Source: an archaeon (GTDB taxonomy: Archaea; Thermoproteota; Nitrososphaeria; Nitrososphaerales; Gagatemarchaeaceae). Taken from it: a stretch of 64,000 bases of DNA. The stretch spans positions 45,761 through 109,760 of the forward strand of contig JAKAUC010000014.1 of NCBI GenBank assembly GCA_021827865.1, given 5' to 3'. A program made the position numbers and the translations under genes. The notes below the pieces were generated by a model. It was not told the DNA's origin and made no database searches. It saw nothing but the letters and a program-made list of their open reading frames with translations. How positions within the stretch are numbered: position 1 is the first letter of the stretch; each line of letters starts with the position of its first letter. This document shows positions 60,436 to 64,000 of this stretch, piece by piece.

Positions 60436-61629
60436 GTGCTAGGCCCTGGAGTGATCGTCATGGTCGCGGACAACGACGCCGGGGGCATAACCACCTACAT
60501 GGTCACGGGGTCGCAATTCCTTTACAGCTTCATCTGGGTGGAGATCCTTCTCGGCCCCGTCGCCTACGTCTGCCAGGAGATGACTGTCAGGCTCGGTGCC
60601 GTAACCAAGAGGGGGCACGCGGAGGCCATCTTCGACGCGTTCGGACCTCTTTGGGGGTGGTTCTCTCTCTCTGACCTGACACTGACGGATGTGTTGACCA
60701 TCGTGACCGAGTTCATAGGGATGACCGCTGCGATGAGCATCTTCGGCATCCCCCCTCTTCTCACCGAGATCTTCGTAATCGCGTTCATCATGCTCATCAT
60801 GATCAACGGTCGGTACTGGACATGGGAGAAGATAGTGCTGGTGCTCTGCGTCGTGAATCTCATCTACGTCCCAGCCGTCTTTCTCGTCCACCCCAACCTC
60901 TCGACGATGTTCTGGCAGGGTGTGGTCCCAGGACTACCGTTCGGGCTCACGAACCCGGTGATCTTCCTGCTGATGGCAAACGTAGGCACGACAATCGCGC
61001 CCTGGATGATCTTCTTCCAGCAGAGCTCGGTGGTTGACAAGGGACTCCGCGAAAAGGACGTCTCCTACGAGCGGGCGGACACAGCGATCGGCTCCTTCTT
61101 CACGGTCCTCGTCGCCGTCGTTCTAATCATAGTGGCGGGGGCGCTCCTCTTTGGGAAGAACGTCGACTCGGCCGCGACCGCTGCCAGACTTCTCATGCCG
61201 ATCAACGCGTACGTGGGGTCGTTCGTCGCCATCGGGCTGTTCGATGCCGGCCTTTTGGGCGCAATAGCTGTCTCTCTAGCGAGCGCATGGGCCTTCGGCG
61301 AAGTCTTCGGCTGGTCTCACACCTTGAACAACAGGATAGGCCAGGCGCCTTGGTTCACTCTGTTCCGTCTCTTCGTTCTCGTAGTGGCCGCGGCGATAGT
61401 CCTGATCCCAGGAGCTCCCCTAGTCTTGATAACGTTGTTTGTCCAGGTCATCGCCGTGACGCTGCTCCCCGCTGTGCTGGTATTTCTAATACTGCTCCTG
61501 AATGAAGAAGAGCTGATGGGGCAGTTCAAGAACAGCAGAACTTGGAACGTTTTCTCCATCACGATTGTCGTCGTGCTCATCGGCCTTTCCACTCTCTATG
61601 CGATAGGGACGCTCTTCCCTGGTTTGTGA
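60436..61629 (+). CDS. Nramp-family divalent metal transporter, 5' end possibly frameshifted
   Basis: Proton-coupled metal transporter with about eleven membrane segments. Helix 1 reads LGPGVIVMVADNDAGGITTY: DNDAGG occupies the place of the classical DPGN metal-binding motif. Helix 6 has LLMANVGTTIAPWMIFFQQ, similar to the ANIGATISPY pattern of archaeal relatives, without the Met-Pro-His of MntH. The frame opens at GTG 60436 inside helix 1; upstream codons (YYSYRWFRKHLSIFLAV) are Nramp-like but have no start, while an ATG at 60303 opens a plausible N-terminus in another frame, suggesting one frameshift near 60385. Confidence 0.82.
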   Translation: MLGPGVIVMVADNDAGGITTYMVTGSQFLYSFIWVEILLGPVAYVCQEMTVRLGAVTKRGHAEAIFDAFGPLWGWFSLSDLTLTDVLTIVTEFIGMTAAMSIFGIPPLLTEIFVIAFIMLIMINGRYWTWEKIVLVLCVVNLIYVPAVFLVHPNLSTMFWQGVVPGLPFGLTNPVIFLLMANVGTTIAPWMIFFQQSSVVDKGLREKDVSYERADTAIGSFFTVLVAVVLIIVAGALLFGKNVDSAATAARLLMPINAYVGSFVAIGLFDAGLLGAIAVSLASAWAFGEVFGWSHTLNNRIGQAPWFTLFRLFVLVVAAAIVLIPGAPLVLITLFVQVIAVTLLPAVLVFLILLLNEEELMGQFKNSRTWNVFSITIVVVLIGLSTLYAIGTLFPGL

Positions 61630-61637
61630 GGTGGAAA

Positions 61638-61808
61638 GTGACGAACCCGCTGGGCAGAGCCATCGCAAAGATCCGGGAAATCAATAGAAGATATTCCAAG
61701 CCGAGGATAAAGCTCTCAAGAGGCACGCGGATTGCCCTGTTGTCCCTGAGGCTCTATCTCCTATTCCTGATCGCTCTCTTGCTATACAGGTTGATTACCT
61801 TCTTGTGA
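61638..61808 (+). CDS. Small single-helix membrane protein next to Nramp
   Basis: Product of 56 aa from GTG 61638, 8 bp after the Nramp stop, so probably co-transcribed. A basic N-terminal half (KIREINRRYSKPRIKLSRG) is followed by one membrane helix (LYLLFLIALLLYRLITFL). It may be a small transporter-associated subunit. I recall similar short proteins beside archaeal Nramp genes, though not a name. Confidence 0.65.
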   Translation: MTNPLGRAIAKIREINRRYSKPRIKLSRGTRIALLSLRLYLLFLIALLLYRLITFL

Positions 61809-61958
61809 GAGTGTATATCCATGGGTCCATCATCGCCATCGTTTGAATTGGGAGCGGCCATTCGGAGGTGGCCCTAGCTGTCCACCGAGCCTCCCCCCAG
61901 ACGCGACAACAACGGCGGGAACGCCGTCGGAAACATAGAAAAGGCGAGGAGCTTCCTC

Positions 61959-63191
61959 GTGACCAAAATCATTGGGGCCTGGGTGCGGACAAAGTCGGGC
62001 GTCAAGCTTGGCAAGCTGAAAGACTTCGTTTTCGTTGACGACCCCAAGTACGCCGAGGTGACGACCCTGATAATCGGCAGGCCATTCGGGGACCCTTCGC
62101 TGAAGGTCCCTTGGAGCAGCGTCGTGGGCTTTGAAGCCGATGAGATCGTAGTGCGGGATGCCCCCGATGGGGGGTACGCCGAGGTAGGGCCAGAAGAGGA
62201 TCTGCTCCTCCTGAAGGACAAGCTTCTCGATAAGAAGATACTGGACACCGAGGGCCTCGCTGTGGAAGTCGTGTACGACCTCCAACTCTTGCTGGTCGAG
62301 AACAAGCTGTTCATGGTGGCAGCAGACGTGAGCGGTCGCGCTCGCATGAGACGACTCGGCCTGGGCAGGTTGGGCGGGGGCGCCCGTAAGAGAGGCGAGG
62401 TGGAAGACTTCATACCCTGGAAGTATGTACAGCCGCTCGAAGCTCTGACTCCCACCAAGGGCTTCGTCAAACTCACCGTGGCTAGGGACAGGCTCAGAGA
62501 GATACATCCAGAGGACGTCGCAGACATTCTGGAAGAGTTGGACAGAGACCAGAGGATCCATGTATTCGACGCCCTTGACAGCAAGGCAGCTGCTGGCGCC
62601 CTGGAGGCGGCAGAACCCCGAGTCCAGAGAGAAATCCTGGCCGACACAAACATGGAAAGAATTGCCCAGATTTTCGCCCATCTATCTGCGGTCGAAATCG
62701 CCGAGATAATCTCGGTCCTGCCGAGGAGCGACGCCGTTGAGTTCATGAAGACCCTGAGCCCCGACCGGGTGGTGCGGGTCAGGGAACTCATCACCCAGCA
62801 CGAGGTCTCCGCCTCGGTGCTCGCCACCCGACACTTCCTTGGGTTCCCAGGCGACCTGACCGTGGAGGACGCATTCGTGAGGTTCAGGAAGGAGGCGCCC
62901 AGCTCCCTGGTCAACATGTACATCTACATCGTCGACGACGAGAAACACCTGAAGGGGGTCATCGACATCAACGAGCTGGTCCAGGCGCCGCCCAACAGCA
63001 AGCTTGAGGACTTCATGGTCAGGGAGGTCGTCATGGTCGCTCCATCTACGAGTCGGGGGGGGCTGGAAGCGCTCTTCAAGCGCTACAGGTTCAGAGCAAT
63101 TCCGGTCGTTGACGACGAAGGGAAGTTGATGGGCGTTGTTAGGGAAAAGGACGCCTTCTCGACAGGGGACGAGATACGCCTGGCGAGGTAG
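61959..63191 (+). CDS. PRC-barrel, MgtE-N and CBS multidomain protein
   Basis: Cytoplasmic protein of 410 aa from GTG 61959 with gaggag about 10 nt upstream. Order: PRC-barrel-like part (GAWVRTKSGVKLGKLKDFVFVDD, residues 1-110), a second small barrel, MgtE N-terminal superhelix (REIHPEDVADILEELDRDQR and EIAEIISVLPRSD, about 170-265) and a CBS pair (TVEDAFVRFRKEAPSSLVNMYI, KLEDFMVREVVMVAPS, 290-410). The MgtE membrane channel is absent. It probably senses Mg or Mn and regulates a transporter, consistent with its place after Nramp in the island. Confidence 0.82.
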   Translation: MTKIIGAWVRTKSGVKLGKLKDFVFVDDPKYAEVTTLIIGRPFGDPSLKVPWSSVVGFEADEIVVRDAPDGGYAEVGPEEDLLLLKDKLLDKKILDTEGLAVEVVYDLQLLLVENKLFMVAADVSGRARMRRLGLGRLGGGARKRGEVEDFIPWKYVQPLEALTPTKGFVKLTVARDRLREIHPEDVADILEELDRDQRIHVFDALDSKAAAGALEAAEPRVQREILADTNMERIAQIFAHLSAVEIAEIISVLPRSDAVEFMKTLSPDRVVRVRELITQHEVSASVLATRHFLGFPGDLTVEDAFVRFRKEAPSSLVNMYIYIVDDEKHLKGVIDINELVQAPPNSKLEDFMVREVVMVAPSTSRGGLEALFKRYRFRAIPVVDDEGKLMGVVREKDAFSTGDEIRLAR

Positions 63192-63237
63192 GATGTTGTG
63201 CCGTCACATCATAAGCCCCGAGAAATGCCGAGGCCTT

Positions 63238-63707
63238 CACTCGTGCCTGCCCCCGTCGGGCCAGAGGTGTGCTCGGCCTACTCGAGATTGTGGACCAGAA
63301 CGGCTGAAAAGCCAGCGTTCGTAAGCTTGCTAACGGGCTTAGAGCTGACCTCGCCGTCTTGCCTTCTATCCTCGGAGCCGCGAAAATACTCGGCCTTATC
63401 GCGAGATTGGAAGGGAAGATTCTGCTGACGGTTCTGGGACCAGGATGCTCAGGGCCTCAGACCGCAGGTTCAGGTTGCTAAGAGATGCTCTCGCCGACTT
63501 GGAGCCTTTCAAGACCGTGCTGGAGCTCGCGTCGAGGCACGGAAAAGCGGCCTCGAGACAGGTGGCCAAGGCGCTCCGCGATGAGGTGTCGAATGGGACT
63601 TCCGTCCCGAGGTGATCCAGGCGATTGTCGATGGCTTGATGCTCTACTGGTCGATTCTTGCCGGTCTGTTCACGGACGAGCGACAAATCTTCATCAAATC
63701 TGTCTAG
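63238..63707 (+). pseudogene. Decayed AAA-associated C-terminal domain protein
   Basis: Joining three frames restores a recognisable AAA-associated domain (PF09821 type): VLGLLEIVDQNG then an in-frame stop at 63305, KLANGLRADLAVLPSILGAA...LTVLG, a frameshift near 63440, LLRDALADLEPFKTVLELASRH, and another near 63610 before EVIQAIVDGLMLYWSILAG and a stop at 63705. At least one nonsense and two frameshift changes show the gene is dead. Related intact proteins regulate or accompany ABC and metal transporters. Confidence 0.6.
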
Positions 63708-63712
63708 ACGCA

Positions 63713-63751
63713 TGCCGAGTGTTGCCCGGGAGGTGGGGTTTCCACTCGGCA
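63713..63751. terminator. Perfect 9-bp inverted repeat after the AAA-associated pseudogene
   Basis: TGCCGAGTG at 63713-63721 pairs with CACTCGGCA at 63743-63751, loop 21 nt, followed by cttttcaactt. It lies directly after the old stop codon and may be its terminator. The remaining 230 bp up to the tRNA (63752-63981) holds no supportable gene. Confidence 0.4.
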
Positions 63752-63981
63752 CTTTTCAACTTAAGTTCACGTATGAAAGGGTCAAACTTTCTCCGCGTTG
63801 GACCCATGGCCGATCATCTGCTGGTCGTCAAACGTCCGCCCCCCCTCCCGCGAAATGGATCGTCTGGCTCTGGGCTTGTGATGTTCAATGTCGTATGAGG
63901 TTGAGAAGAATTGGTGGGGCAGAGGCCCGGAATTGGATTTGAAATAGCTGGGGCAACAGCGACTGAACCCGTGAATTAGGA

Positions 63982-64000
63982 TGGGGTCGGCCGGATTTGA
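63982..64000 (-). tRNA. 3' end of a minus-strand tRNA cut off by the window
   Basis: On the minus strand the last bases read TCAAATCCGGCCGACCCCA: part of the T loop, T-stem 3' strand CCGGC, acceptor 3' strand CGACCCC and discriminator A, with no encoded CCA. The 5' acceptor is expected to be GGGGTCG. Amino acid unknown because the anticodon lies outside. 63982-63998 is the right copy of the 17-bp direct repeat. Confidence 0.7.

Larger units (their letters stand above)
59492..63998. mobile_element. Putative tRNA-integrated island with metal-homeostasis genes
   Basis: About 4.5 kb bounded by the 17-bp direct repeat (59492-59508 and 63982-63998). The right copy continues as a minus-strand tRNA gene off the window edge; the left copy is only its 3' end. 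This is the usual mark of integration by a tyrosine recombinase into a tRNA gene. Contents: a broken Lrp-type gene, a CsoR-like repressor, Nramp, a small membrane protein, a PRC/MgtE-N/CBS protein and a broken AAA-associated-domain gene. No integrase is seen, so the element is either degraded or the integrase lies across the tRNA. Confidence 0.55.

Noticed and set aside
1..64000. CRISPR arrays, insertion sequences with transposases, rRNA genes
   Set aside because: No regularly spaced repeats, transposase motifs or rRNA-like conserved stretches were seen.

Overview
This 64 kb window is GC-rich, densely coded archaeal chromosome. The archaeal markers are a PolD large subunit (DP2), a family-B polymerase, aRF1 with GGQ and NIKS motifs, a PriL-type primase subunit, Sec61-beta, archaeal-type ValRS, XPD-like helicases, a DUF2070 membrane protein, an intron-bearing tRNA and many TATA boxes 26-30 nt upstream of start codons (leaderless-type promoters). 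F420-type enzymes and the style of the PolD, PolB and aRF1 proteins suggest the TACK group, perhaps a Nitrososphaerota-like lineage without ammonia-oxidation genes here. That placement is inference and has not been tested by any search.

Layout. 1-8 kb: a truncated SDR, a zinc-ribbon XPD/DinG-like helicase, a toroid-fold protein, a class III cyclase, a HAD phosphatase, a CurA-like reductase and an aldose epimerase. 8-16.6 kb: a RuvC-fold protein, a second XPD-like helicase, an HD phosphohydrolase, thymidylate kinase, DUF2070, Sec61-beta and a two-gene ABC exporter. 16.7-26.5 kb: glyA, DP2, a Nudix hydrolase, a flavin/F420-binding protein and a four-gene operon of a RadA-like ATPase with a degenerate P-loop, two related small proteins and a divergent PolB; a tRNA-Leu(CAG) follows. 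26.6-35 kb: a surface-glycan region with three GT2 enzymes, a nucleotidyltransferase-fold protein, a membrane GT-C-like protein and a fused deazaflavin-reductase/methyltransferase. 35-46 kb: mixed housekeeping genes (dienelactone hydrolase, ICL/PEPM enzyme, CNNM-type CBS protein, UMP kinase, aRF1, YchF-like GTPase, PriL/PriX-like subunit, aldo/keto reductase). 46.3-54 kb: a structured intergenic region, ValRS, a 40-aa zinc protein, a tRNA-Thr with two tiny introns, and a methyltransferase-DinB-SWIM operon divergent from an FAD oxidoreductase. 54-58.6 kb: a sulfur-energy operon (QmoC-like membrane cytochrome, AprB, AprA, Sat).

The last 4.5 kb (59492-63998) is bounded by a 17-bp direct repeat. 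The right copy is the 3' end of a minus-strand tRNA gene that runs off the window. This looks like a tRNA-integrated island carrying a CsoR-type repressor, an Nramp transporter, a small membrane protein and a PRC/MgtE-N/CBS protein, together with broken genes (an Lrp-type RAM domain and an AAA-associated domain). No integrase is visible.

Most noteworthy: the RadA-like/PolB operon, which resembles a mutagenic repair cassette; the tRNA-bounded metal island with its decayed genes; the two-intron tRNA-Thr; the compact Sat-AprAB-membrane cytochrome operon; the primase large subunit with no visible iron-sulfur cysteines; and leaderless promoters that seem to start translation at TTG.
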